A program made the translations under genes and the position numbers. Positions 8,753-17,130 of a stretch of 64,000 nucleotides of DNA are shown piece by piece. Under the pieces are notes generated by a model. The model was not told the origin of the DNA, did not search any database, and was given only the letters and a program-made list of their open reading frames with translations. The stretch comes from Amycolatopsis thermoflava N1165 (lineage in GTDB: Bacteria > Actinomycetota > Actinomycetes > Mycobacteriales > Pseudonocardiaceae): positions 6,775,909 to 6,839,908 of the forward strand of contig NZ_KI421511.1 in the NCBI RefSeq assembly GCF_000473265.1, written 5' to 3'. Positions within the stretch are counted from its first letter, which is position 1; each line of letters opens with the position of its first letter.

Positions 8753-9427
8753 TCACTCCCAATGCTCGGCGCCGCGGGCGATCAGTTTCAGCCGGTTCTC
8801 CGCGGTGGCGAGAATGCGCTCGTCGGATTCGGCGCTGCGCGGCACGGTTTCGATGAGTTCCACCGCGGTGGACAGCAGCATCGTGACGATCATGTCGGCG
8901 AGCATTCGCAGGTCGTCGGTGCGCCAGCGGCGCAGGCAGTCGAACCGGGCGAGGTCGACGGCCAGGTCGCCGGCGAACATGCGCAGTTCCGTGCGCGCGG
9001 CCTGCGGCACCGCGCCGGATCCGCCGTGCCGTTCCCTGGTCAGGAAGCGGAAGTGGGCCTCGTGCGCGCGGGTGTACTCGTGCAGGGTCCGCACGACGGT
9101 GCGGGCGACCTGGTCGAAGTCGGTGCCGGTGTCCCGCGCGGCGTCGAGCATGCGGCGCAGGACCGCCATCGATTCGCCGAGCAGCACCAGGCCGAGCTCG
9201 TCCATGGATGTGAAGTGCCGGTAGAAGGCGGTGGGCACGATGTCCGCCTGCTTGGTCACCTCGCGCAGGCTGAGCACCGCGAACGGGCGGTCGGCGAGCT
9301 GGGCGAGTGCGGCGTCCAGCAGGGCCTGGCGGGTGCGCTGTTTGCGTTCCTGCCGGCTCACGGGCTTCACGGACTCGGCCGACACGTCGTCGATCTTACG
9401 TCCGGTTCCGGGTGCGACCTGCGTCAC
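8753..9427 (-). CDS. TetR-family regulator of the desaturase operon
   Basis: A 224-residue TetR protein. The N-terminal helix-turn-helix (about residues 25-75) contains RQALLDAALAQL and VTKQADIVPTAFYRHF; the C-terminal ligand domain is all-helical. The GTG at 9427 is chosen because GGAGGTGCGGGC precedes it; in-frame codons further upstream overlap the divergent promoter. Family members such as DesT and FasR sense acyl-CoA and control fatty-acid desaturation or synthesis. Divergence from a reductase-desaturase pair makes the same role likely here, by inference. Confidence 0.9.
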   Translation of the reverse strand: MTQVAPGTGRKIDDVSAESVKPVSRQERKQRTRQALLDAALAQLADRPFAVLSLREVTKQADIVPTAFYRHFTSMDELGLVLLGESMAVLRRMLDAARDTGTDFDQVARTVVRTLHEYTRAHEAHFRFLTRERHGGSGAVPQAARTELRMFAGDLAVDLARFDCLRRWRTDDLRMLADMIVTMLLSTAVELIETVPRSAESDERILATAENRLKLIARGAEHWE

Positions 9428-9473
9428 GCCCGCACCTCCTTCGGTTGACAGCGCCCCCGCCGGGTACGCCACC

Positions 9474-9491
9474 ATTGAGTGTACAAGTGTT
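9474..9491. promoter_or_regulatory. candidate TetR operator
   Basis: TTGAGTGTACAAGTGTTC lies between the divergent TetR and ferredoxin-reductase genes and contains a TGTACA core (9480-9485) with flanking GTGT repeats. Its position fits autoregulation and control of the desaturase operon. Confidence 0.45.
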
Positions 9492-9518
9492 CTCCGAAAT
9501 TGATCCCGGGGAGGAATC

Positions 9519-10565
9519 ATGCGGCTCGCCGCGATCGCCGAGGCGCTGCTCACCCCGCACGGCATCGACCGCTACCTGGAGCTCATCGACCCGATGCTGG
9601 TCCGCCGCGAGATCCGCGGCGAGGTCACCGCGGTCGAGCACCAGACCCCCGGCACGGTCACGCTGACGCTGAAGCCGAACTCGGCGTGGCGCGGGTTCCA
9701 GGCCGGCCAGTACGTGCGGGTCTCGGTGGACATCGACGGCGTGCGCCGCACCCGGTGCTACTCGCCGGCCGGTTCGCAGCACCGGGACGGGCGGCTGGAG
9801 CTGACGATCAAGGCGCAGGGACTGGTGTCGCAGCACCTCAACCGGGCCCGGCCGGGCTGGGTGCTGGGCCTGTCCCAGGCGGACGGCACGTTCACCCTGC
9901 CCGAGCCGCGACCGGAGAAGCTGCTGCTGATCAGCGGCGGCAGCGGGATCACCCCGCTGATGTCGATGCTGCGCACCCTCGCCGACGAGGGGCATCGCGG
10001 CGAGGTGGTGTTCCTGCACTACGCGAACACGCCGGACGACGTGCTCTACGCCCGCGAGCTGGCGCGGCAGGCCCCGAACGTGCGGGTCGTGCTCGCGTGC
10101 ACGCACGCGGCGGGCGGCGAGCTGCGCGGGTTCTTCTCGCGGGAACACCTGGTCGAGGCCGCGCCCTGGTACGCCGGCGCGCTGACGTACCTGTGCGGGC
10201 CCGCGCCGCTGATGGACTCGGTGCGGGCTGTGTACGACAGCGAACAATTGAGTGAACAGCTGATCACCGAAGAGTTCACGCCGCCGGAGCTGGTGATCGA
10301 CGAGTCGGCGGCCGAGGGGACCGTGCGGTTCGCGCACAGCGGTGTCGAGTTCCCCAACTCGGGCCGCCCGCTGCTGGAACAGGCCGAGGAGGCCGGGCTC
10401 CGCCCGGAGCACGGGTGCCGGATGGGCATCTGCTTCTCCTGCACGAAGGTCAAGGCCCGCGGCCGGGTGCGGAACGCGAAGTCGGGCGAGGTGTCCGGCG
10501 AGGAGAACGAAGAGATCCAGCTCTGCATCTCCGTCCCCGCCGGGGACGTGGAGATCGACGCGTAG
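9519..10565 (+). CDS. ferredoxin-NADP reductase-type flavoprotein with 2Fe-2S domain
   Basis: A 348-residue three-domain oxidoreductase. The FAD domain (about 35-135) has RCYSPAGSQ, the NAD(P) domain (about 140-240) has LLISGGSGITPLMSML, and the C-terminal plant-type 2Fe-2S domain has Cys300, Cys305, Cys308 and Cys336. It passes electrons from NAD(P)H to the desaturase encoded 12 bp downstream. The arrangement equals that of M. tuberculosis Rv3230c-desA3. ATG 9519 has GGGGAGG 6 nt upstream. Confidence 0.93.
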   Translation: MRLAAIAEALLTPHGIDRYLELIDPMLVRREIRGEVTAVEHQTPGTVTLTLKPNSAWRGFQAGQYVRVSVDIDGVRRTRCYSPAGSQHRDGRLELTIKAQGLVSQHLNRARPGWVLGLSQADGTFTLPEPRPEKLLLISGGSGITPLMSMLRTLADEGHRGEVVFLHYANTPDDVLYARELARQAPNVRVVLACTHAAGGELRGFFSREHLVEAAPWYAGALTYLCGPAPLMDSVRAVYDSEQLSEQLITEEFTPPELVIDESAAEGTVRFAHSGVEFPNSGRPLLEQAEEAGLRPEHGCRMGICFSCTKVKARGRVRNAKSGEVSGEENEEIQLCISVPAGDVEIDA

Positions 10566-10577
10566 AGGAGCTTTCCC

Positions 10578-11705
10578 ATGACCGGCTTGCAGGACCGGCT
10601 GACGCCGGAGCAGATCGAGGAGTTCGGCCGCGAGATGGACGCGATCCGGCAGCGGATCGTCGCCGACCTCGGCCAGGACGACGTCGACTACATCAGGAAC
10701 GTGATCAAGACCCAGCGCGGGCTGGAGGTCGCCGGGCGGGCGCTGATGTTCGCCGGGTTCTTCCCGCCCGCCTGGCTCGCCGGGGTCGGCGCCCTGTCGC
10801 TGGCGAAGATCCTGGACAACATGGAGATCGGCCACAACGTGATGCACGGCCAGTACGACTGGACGCGCATCCCCGAGCTGAGCTCGCAGAAGTTCGAGTG
10901 GGACACGATGGCACCCGCGGAGAACTGGCGGCACTCGCACAACTACATCCACCACACGTTCACCAACGTGCTCGACAAGGACCGCGACATCGGGTACGGC
11001 ATCCTGCGCATCGACCCGGCGCAGAAGTGGCACCCGTACTACCTGGGCAACCCGGTGTACGCGACGGTGCTGGCGTTCATCTTCCAGTGGGGCGTGATGT
11101 TGCACGACCTGGAGTTCGACCGGATCGTGCGTGGCGAGCGGAAGTGGTCGGACCCCGAGCTGAAGCAGATGCGCGAGCGGATGGCGCGCAAGGCGGTGAA
11201 GCAGGTCGGCAAGGACTACGTGTTGTTCCCGCTGCTCACCGGCCCGCTCGCGCCGCTGACGTTCCTGGGCAACGCGTCGGCGAACCTGACCCGCAACCTG
11301 TGGGCGTTCGCGATCATCTTCTGCGGCCACTTCCCGTCCGACGTCGAGAGCTTCACCGAGGAGGAGACCGAGAACGAGACGCGGGGCCAGTGGTACCTGC
11401 GCCAGATCCTCGGCTCGGCGAACATCACGGGCGGCCCGCTGTTCCACATCCTCAGCGGCAACCTTTCACATCAGATCGAGCACCACCTGTTCCCGGACAT
11501 CCCGGCGCGGCGGTACCCGCAGATCGCCGCGGAGGTGCGGGCGGTGTGCGAGAAGTACGGGCTGCCCTACAACACCGGGCCGCTGCACAAGCAGTTGTGG
11601 TCGGTGGCGAAGAAGATCGTGAAGTTCGCGCTGCCGCCGCGGCCTCGGCAGGAGGACCGGACGCCCGATACGCTGGCGTCCGACAGGATTTCCGCGGCGG
11701 CGTAA
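10578..11705 (+). CDS. membrane fatty acid desaturase (DesA3-like)
   Basis: A 375-residue acyl desaturase of the membrane di-iron family. The three histidine boxes are HNVMH (86-90), HSHNYIHH (119-126) and HQIEHH (about residue 298). Hydrophobic spans at about 52-80, 165-180 and 215-250 fit an integral membrane enzyme. It introduces a double bond into acyl chains using electrons from the reductase gene just upstream. Expression is probably set by the divergent TetR regulator. Confidence 0.94.
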   Translation: MTGLQDRLTPEQIEEFGREMDAIRQRIVADLGQDDVDYIRNVIKTQRGLEVAGRALMFAGFFPPAWLAGVGALSLAKILDNMEIGHNVMHGQYDWTRIPELSSQKFEWDTMAPAENWRHSHNYIHHTFTNVLDKDRDIGYGILRIDPAQKWHPYYLGNPVYATVLAFIFQWGVMLHDLEFDRIVRGERKWSDPELKQMRERMARKAVKQVGKDYVLFPLLTGPLAPLTFLGNASANLTRNLWAFAIIFCGHFPSDVESFTEEETENETRGQWYLRQILGSANITGGPLFHILSGNLSHQIEHHLFPDIPARRYPQIAAEVRAVCEKYGLPYNTGPLHKQLWSVAKKIVKFALPPRPRQEDRTPDTLASDRISAAA

Positions 11706-11714
11706 GGACGTGTG

Positions 11715-11909
11715 ATGGTCGATCCGATCGAAAGCGGCAAGGACACGGTCCAGGTGCTCACCGAGTCGGCAGCCACCCACATCGGCAACATAGCGACGAT
11801 CATCACCGGCGCGGTGCGGGACATCGCCCGGGAAACGGGCGACTGGCTGACGGACCTCTTCGAGATGAGGGAAGCAGCAAGGCGCGCAAACGCCGACAAG
11901 CAGGACTAG
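11715..11909 (+). CDS. small hypothetical protein, 64 residues
   Basis: It begins 9 bp after the desaturase stop, with AGGA upstream of GTG 11712/ATG 11715. The product is short, acidic and helical (TESAATHIGNIATIITGAV...), with one amphipathic or weakly hydrophobic stretch and a charged tail. No family is recognised. Tight spacing suggests it is the third gene of the desaturase operon. Confidence 0.55.
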   Translation: MVDPIESGKDTVQVLTESAATHIGNIATIITGAVRDIARETGDWLTDLFEMREAARRANADKQD

Positions 11910-12463
11910 CAGGGTCAGCACCACAACAAACCACCGCCCGGCAACGCAAAGCAAGCGACTACCCCAACCAGACCTCCCGCCCTGCAACAGGGAGCCGGCA
12001 ACGCAAGAAGGCCGACCACCCCAACCAGACCTCCCCCGCCCCCGATCCACAGCCGATCTTTGGTCGCCGACCAGGCGTGTCAAGGCACGCTTTCCCGCCT
12101 TGACACGGCTGCTCGGCGACTGAAACACAATCAGGCATCGGGGGCGGGGGTGGTCGGAAGGTGACCTTCCGGCGCCGTGAGGCGCTTTCCGCGCGAAGGC
12201 GCGGCTCTAAAGATCAAAAGAGAGTCCTCGCCGGACGGGCAGGCTCCGGGATGACCAGGGGTTGGGTGCCTCGTCCCACCTCGGGCGGGTGGTCGCCGGG
12301 TGGTCATCCCGTCGCCTTCCGGTTTGTGCATATCACCTTGAGCCAGGGCCGCAAGGTTGGCATGTCAACTCACGCGGGCGCGGAGGTTGCGGCCCTGGCT
12401 CAAGGTGATCGCGCCAGTGTCAGGCGACGGGATGACCACCCAGCTCGGGTTTTGGTTCAAAGA
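11910..12463. repeat. gene-free gap with direct repeats and hairpins
   Basis: No gene is supported in 554 bp. From the left it holds two copies of a roughly 43-bp direct repeat (11940-11982 and 11997-12041, period 57; shared core ACCCCAACCAGACCTCCC). Next comes a near-perfect palindrome CGGAAGGT-G-ACCTTCCG (12155-12171), then GC hairpins at 12172-12204, then the large nested inverted repeat listed separately. The nine-base word AAAGATCAA occurs on both sides of that element (near 12212 and 12460). Confidence 0.7.
12297..12442. repeat. nested inverted repeat (long hairpin element)
   Basis: Outer arms 12299-12316 and 12423-12440 are perfect 18-bp complements (left arm GGTGGTCATCCCGTCGCC). Inner arms 12331-12353 and 12388-12410 are perfect 23-bp complements. 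They are separated by unpaired spacers of 14 and 12 bp, and the apical loop is about 34 bp. The two-tier stem would fold stably as RNA or cruciform DNA. It has no open reading frame; it may be a MITE-like element or a structured RNA. Confidence 0.75.
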
Positions 12464-14095
12464 TCAACTGCCGCGCAGTGCGCGGCGCAGTAGTTTGCCT
12501 GACACGGTCTTCGGTAGTTCCTCCAGGAATTCCACCTGGCGCGGATATTTGTAAGCCGCCATGCGTTGGCGGCAGAACGAAATCAGTTCCTCCGCCGTGA
12601 CCGAAAACCCGGGGCGCAGGCTGACGAACGCCTTGACTGTCTCGCCCCGGTACTCGTCCGGGACGCCGACCACCGCGGCTTCCCGCACGGCTTCGTGTTC
12701 GTAGAGCACGTCTTCGACCTCGCGCGGCCACACCTTGTACCCGCCCGCGTTGATCTGGTCCTTCTTCCGGTCCACCACGTAGAACCAGCCCTGGGCGTCC
12801 ATGTACCCGACATCACCGGTGTGCAGGCGTCCCCCGGGAAGCGCCTTCTCCGTCTCCGCCGGTTTTTCCCAGTATCCGGCCACCACCTGCGGGCCGGACG
12901 TCACCAGCTCGCCCACCTCGCCGGCAGGCAGCTCCCGGCCGTCCTCGTCGACGACCCGCACCACCGTGTCGTACACCGGCACCCCGACCGACAACGCGCC
13001 GGAAGCGGGGTCCACCGGTGCTTCCACGCCGAACGGGACGGCGTGTGACGGTGATGTCGTTTCCGTGAGCCCGTAGCAGTTGTGGATGTACGTGCCGAAC
13101 ATCGCCTGGAAGGCCTTCACCGTGCTCGGCGGGATCGGCGCCCCGCCCGAGTAGATCTTCCGCAGCGAAGCCAGCGCATCCCGATCGACATCGGGCACGT
13201 TCATCAACGCGATGAACACCGTGATCGACCCGACGGTGAACGTGGCCCGCTCCGCGCGCACCGTCTCCACGGTCTGCGCGGCGTCGAAGCGGTGCATCAA
13301 CACGAGCGGCGCGCCGACCAGCAGGGCCACCGCGATGTGCCCGATCAGACCCGTGATGTGGAACAGCGGCGCCACCCCGAGGATCACGTCGTCCCCGCTC
13401 AGCCCCACCCAGTCCCGGTAGGTCTGGGCGTTGAAGACGACGTTGCGGTGCGTCGTCATGGCGCCCTTCGGCGGGCCCGTCGTGCCCGAGGTGTACGTCA
13501 GGAAGGCGATGTCGTCCGGTCCGAGCGTCACCGCAGGCGGCGCCACGCCCTGGAACCGCGCCAGCATCCCTGCCAGGTCAACGGTTCCCGGGCACTCCAC
13601 CGGCGAACCGGGCTCCGCGCGGTACTCCAGTTCGGACGTCGTCAGCACCGTCCGCACCGCGGTGCCCGGCACCACCTCCGCCGCCACCTCGTGCCACAGC
13701 GACTGCAACGTCACCAGCACCGTCGCGCCCGAATCGGCCAGCAGCTGCCCCAGTTCGCGTCCGCGGTTCATCGGGTTGACCGACACCGCGATCCCGCCCG
13801 CCTTCCATGTGCCGACCTGCGCGATCACGAACTGCGGCACGTTCTGCGCGTAGATCGCGACCCGCTCGCCGGGACGGAACCCGGCGTCGGTGATGCCCGC
13901 GGCGAACGCGTCGGTCAGCTCGTCCAGCTCGCGCAGCGTGATGCGGCCGCCGAAGTACCGCAGGATGTCCCCGTCCGGAACCCGCGCCACGGACGCCCGG
14001 AACATCGCCAGCGCGCTCTCGTGCTCGACGGTGATCCCCGCCGGTTGCCCCGGCGCGTACCGCGCCAGCCACGGCCTGTCGTCGTAGACGCTCAT
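12464..14095 (-). CDS. long-chain acyl-CoA synthetase/AMP-dependent ligase
   Basis: A 543-residue adenylate-forming enzyme. The AMP-binding P-loop reads TYTSGTTGPPKGAMTTHRN (about 188-206), the A5 motif is GLTETTSP, and the A8-A10 end carries DRKKDQINAGGYKVWPRE and a C-terminal PKTVSGKLLRR lysine motif. It activates a carboxylate, probably a fatty acid, to acyl-CoA. ATG 14095 is preferred; GTG 14098 is also in frame. It may supply substrates for the lipid genes nearby, but it is a separate transcription unit. Confidence 0.93.
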   Translation of the reverse strand: MSVYDDRPWLARYAPGQPAGITVEHESALAMFRASVARVPDGDILRYFGGRITLRELDELTDAFAAGITDAGFRPGERVAIYAQNVPQFVIAQVGTWKAGGIAVSVNPMNRGRELGQLLADSGATVLVTLQSLWHEVAAEVVPGTAVRTVLTTSELEYRAEPGSPVECPGTVDLAGMLARFQGVAPPAVTLGPDDIAFLTYTSGTTGPPKGAMTTHRNVVFNAQTYRDWVGLSGDDVILGVAPLFHITGLIGHIAVALLVGAPLVLMHRFDAAQTVETVRAERATFTVGSITVFIALMNVPDVDRDALASLRKIYSGGAPIPPSTVKAFQAMFGTYIHNCYGLTETTSPSHAVPFGVEAPVDPASGALSVGVPVYDTVVRVVDEDGRELPAGEVGELVTSGPQVVAGYWEKPAETEKALPGGRLHTGDVGYMDAQGWFYVVDRKKDQINAGGYKVWPREVEDVLYEHEAVREAAVVGVPDEYRGETVKAFVSLRPGFSVTAEELISFCRQRMAAYKYPRQVEFLEELPKTVSGKLLRRALRGS

Positions 14096-14137
14096 CACCG
14101 GCGATGATCCGCCGCGGCCGGTGCGGGCGTCAACAGG

Positions 14138-15143
14138 TCAGCGGTGGCGCCGACCGTCCCGGTCGCGGTCGCGGTCGTGCCCGTAGTCGTAGTCGTAGTG
14201 GCGCTCGTAGTCGCGCCAGTCCGGGATTTCGTAGCGTGGCACGGAGTACTGGGGCACCGAGTACCGCGGTTGCGGCGCCTGCTGCCGGGTCTGCTTCGGA
14301 GCCGCCTGCTGCGTCGTCTTCTTCGTCGCCGGCGCGGTGGCCTTCGGCGTCGACGTCTGCGGCGCGGCCTGCTTCGTCGCGGCGATCGGCAGGATGCCGG
14401 TGAACTGGCCCGTCGGCGGCACCGCGTCGTCGGCCTCGTCCTGCCCGGCCACGGTCGGCTCCTGCGGCGCGGCGTGCCCGCCTGCCAGGCTGACCGGCTC
14501 GGCCGTCCCACCCGGCCCGGCGATCCACCCGCCGACCAGCATCGCGCCGGCCAGCGTCAGCCCGGCGCTCGCGGTGGCCAGGATCAGCGGCCGGTTGCGC
14601 CGCTCCTTGGCGGGCTGCGCGTCGGCGTCCTCGTCGACCGGCACGATCAACGGCTCGGCCGGTCCCGGCTCCGCGTCGCCGACGCAGGCCTCGAAGACGA
14701 TCGTCTGCGCCGCCTTGACTTCCGCGACGTCCTCGCCCGCAGGCGGGAGCGGGGCGGCAGGGGGAGCCGGGGCGACGGGCGTGGTCGCGAGCGCCGCGGG
14801 CGTCTGCTCACCGGTCATCGAGCCGGGCGCCGTCGTCCGGCCCGCGCCGCCTTCGTCGGAGCCGCGCAGGGTGGCGCCGACCGTGCCGGCCGAACCGAAC
14901 GAGCCGGTCCCGAACACCCGCATCCCGGCGGTGCTCGCCACCGGTGGCCGCTCCAAGCGGCGCGGGGACTTCGAGTCGAGCACGGAAATGGCGGCGACCA
15001 TGGTCGGCATCGTCATCTCGGCGGGGGAGGGCGCGGGGACGCGACCGTGACGCCGGCGAACCGGGCGATCACTGCGCGCGAGCAGTTCGGCGACCGTCGT
15101 CGCCCCGCTTCCGGTTCCCAGGCTGTGGGCACCTGTCGTCACA
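14138..15143 (-). CDS. proline/alanine-rich single-pass membrane protein
   Basis: About 334 residues. A low-complexity cytoplasmic part contains a short basic RRRHGR patch near residue 30. One transmembrane helix follows at about 205-228 (ILATASAGLTLAGAMLVGGW), then an extracytoplasmic Lys/Pro/Gln-rich tail ending in Tyr/Arg/Asp repeats (DYDYGHDRDRDRDGRR). No enzymatic domain is recognised. GTG 15143 has AAAGG 8 nt upstream; GTG 15163 is an alternative. It is divergent from the antiporter gene and may have a cell-envelope role, which is unproven. Confidence 0.7.
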
Positions 15144-15348
15144 GGGCGTACCTTTCTCGTCACTCGTCCAGGTCGTTCCGCGTCGAGCCGTCGCGCTTTC
15201 TATCGGCCGGGGGGCCAAGATCGGTACCCCGGTGTGACACAGGTCGCTTCAGCGCGCGAGAACAACCCACCCAGGGGTGAAAGGGCACCACACACCGGCG
15301 TCGCGCGCAAGCCCGGCCCCTTGCTGATCGCTGTGGCAGGGTGGGCCC

Positions 15349-16434
15349 GTGGGCGCGCGCATCCGATCTCGGCTGACCGACTGGACCGTCATCGCCCCAC
15401 TGGTCGCCATCGCCGCGCTGGTGCTGAGCTGGGGTCGCGAACTCCCGTTGCCGCTCGTCATCGTGGTCGCGCTGTGCCTGGCGGCGGCCGTGCTCGCCGC
15501 GGTCCACCACGCGGAGGTGGTGGCTCACCGGATCGGGGAACCGTTCGGGTCGCTCGTGCTGGCCGTCGCCGTCACGGTGATCGAAGTCGCCCTGATTGTC
15601 ACTCTGATGGCTGACGGTGGGGCGAAGAGCGCCACCCTGGCACGCGACACCGTGTTCGCCGCCGTGATGATCACCTGCAACGGCATCCTCGGCGTGTCCC
15701 TGTTGGTCGGCGCGCTGCGGCACCGGGTCGCCGTGTTCAACGCGGAGGGCGCGGGCGCGGCGCTCGCGACCGTCGCGACGCTGGCCACGCTGAGCCTGGT
15801 CCTGCCGACCTTCACCACCAGCCGCCCCGGCCCGGAGTTCTCCCCGGCCCAGCTGGCGTTCGCGGGCGTGGCGTCCCTCGTCCTGTACGGCCTGTTCGTC
15901 GCGATGCAGACCTACCGGCACCGCGACTACTTCCTGCCCGTCAAGCAGGGCGCCGACGAACACGCCGAGCCGCCCAGCTCCGGCGCCGCCTGGTTCAGCC
16001 TGGCCTTCCTGCTGGTCGCGCTGGTCGCCGTGGTCGGCGACGCGAAGGTGGTGTCCCCGGCGATCGAGGCCGGGGTGGACAACGCCGGCCTCCCGCACGC
16101 GGTGGTCGGCGTGGTGATCGCCCTGCTGGTCCTGCTCCCGGAGACCCTCGCCGCGGTGCGGGCCGCCCTGCGCGACCGCATCCAGACCAGCCTCAACCTG
16201 GCGCTCGGCTCGGCGATGGCGAGCATCGGCCTCACCATCCCGGCGATCGCGCTGGCCTCGATCTGGCTGCCCGGCACGCTCGTGCTCGGCCTCGGCAGCA
16301 CCCACCTGGTGCTGCTCGCGCTCACCGTGGTGACCGGCGTGCTGACCGTCGTGCCCGGCCGCGCCACACCCCTGCAGGGCGGCGTCCACCTCGCCCTGCT
16401 CGCGAGCTTCATCTTCCTGGCCGTCAACCCCTGA
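15349..16434 (+). CDS. ChaA-type calcium/proton antiporter
   Basis: A 361-residue membrane protein with about eleven hydrophobic helices in two halves split by a hydrophilic loop near residue 200. Each half carries the cation-exchanger alpha repeat: GEPFGSLVLAVAVTVIEVAL (64-83) and LLVLLPETLAAVRAA (about 261-275), with the acidic residues expected to bind cations. The family exchanges Ca2+, Na+ or K+ for H+ across the cytoplasmic membrane. GTG 15349. The divergent 185-bp gap to the left holds the promoter but no recognised site. Confidence 0.9.
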   Translation: MGARIRSRLTDWTVIAPLVAIAALVLSWGRELPLPLVIVVALCLAAAVLAAVHHAEVVAHRIGEPFGSLVLAVAVTVIEVALIVTLMADGGAKSATLARDTVFAAVMITCNGILGVSLLVGALRHRVAVFNAEGAGAALATVATLATLSLVLPTFTTSRPGPEFSPAQLAFAGVASLVLYGLFVAMQTYRHRDYFLPVKQGADEHAEPPSSGAAWFSLAFLLVALVAVVGDAKVVSPAIEAGVDNAGLPHAVVGVVIALLVLLPETLAAVRAALRDRIQTSLNLALGSAMASIGLTIPAIALASIWLPGTLVLGLGSTHLVLLALTVVTGVLTVVPGRATPLQGGVHLALLASFIFLAVNP

Positions 16435-16528
16435 GCCACACCGCGCCCTGGATCGGGACGCAGTCGGCCAGCAGGTCCTCGTCCACCCGTCCCGCGGTCG
16501 CCCGCCAGCGAGCGACCGCGCCGGTCAC
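16424..16528 (-). CDS. possible 34-residue peptide overlapping nitroreductase remnant
   Basis: GTG 16528 overlaps the nitroreductase stop (TGGTGA), which would allow translational coupling, and the frame ends at 16424 inside the convergent antiporter gene. The product (VTGAVARWRATAGRVDEDLL...) resembles no family I know. It could be a real tiny downstream gene or chance. Confidence 0.25.
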   Translation of the reverse strand: MTGAVARWRATAGRVDEDLLADCVPIQGAVWLRG

Positions 16529-16995
16529 CACGGCAGCCCGAACCGCTCGGCGAGCGCGCGCACGTCACGCCACCGGCGGTCGCGGTCCATCGGCGCCTGG
16601 ATCATGCCCTCCCGTTCCGGGCGGGCCGTCACCTCCGGCATCTCCGTCCACGGCGTGCCGTACTGGGCGCGGAAGAAGTTGTCGCCGAGCGGGCGGCGCG
16701 GCCGCTGCCCGCCGCCGGACGGGTCCTCGGCCGGGTAGCCGGCGAACAGCACCCACATCGGCCCCCAGTGGTCGGGCACCTTGAGGACCTCCTTCGCGGT
16801 GGCCGGGTTGAACGAGTGCAGCCCGACGCCGAGCCCCGCGTCCACCCCGGCCAGCATCGCCTGCGCGATCGCCAGCCCGGTCTCCACCGACACCGCCCAC
16901 AGGCTCGACTTCTCGTCCTGCGACATCGGCGCGACCACCTGCTGGTAGGCCACGTCGTCGACGTACGCGTACGACCAGCCGTGCGTGACCGGCAG
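16525..16995 (-). pseudogene. nitroreductase-family protein, 5' half missing
   Basis: The reading frame shows a nitroreductase C-terminal half: the helix SLWAVSVETGLAIAQAML, then DAGLGVGLHSFNPATAKEVL, and MWVLFAGYPAED. Homologues are roughly 200-270 residues, while only about 155 codons remain, and no start codon with coding sequence exists upstream. At about 16995 the sequence changes abruptly to the 3' end of an unrelated gene on the other strand. This FMN-dependent enzyme is therefore very likely non-functional here. Confidence 0.75.
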
Positions 16996-17130
16996 CCGGT
17001 CTACTTCAACCCGATGCAGTGCAACTTCGGCGCCGTGGTGCACCACGTGGACCCCGCGTTCTACGAGAAGTACTACGACGGATCCAGCGTCACGCCGGCG
17101 ATCCGGGAGCACCTGGAGGCGTGGCACTAA
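16996..17130 (+). pseudogene. C-terminal remnant of an unidentified gene
   Basis: About 44 codons with good coding character (QPVYFNPMQCNFGAVVHHVD, then FYEKYYDG and IREHLEAWH) end at TAA 17128-17130, with no plausible start. The sequence upstream in this frame is antisense to the nitroreductase remnant. I cannot name the parent family. Together with the preceding remnant it marks a deletion that removed the 5' ends of two divergent genes. Confidence 0.6.

Noticed and set aside
11712..12103. Continuation of a reading frame through the desaturase and the repeat region
   Set aside because: The frame is antisense-like low complexity; only the 64-residue frame at 11715-11909 has a supported start.
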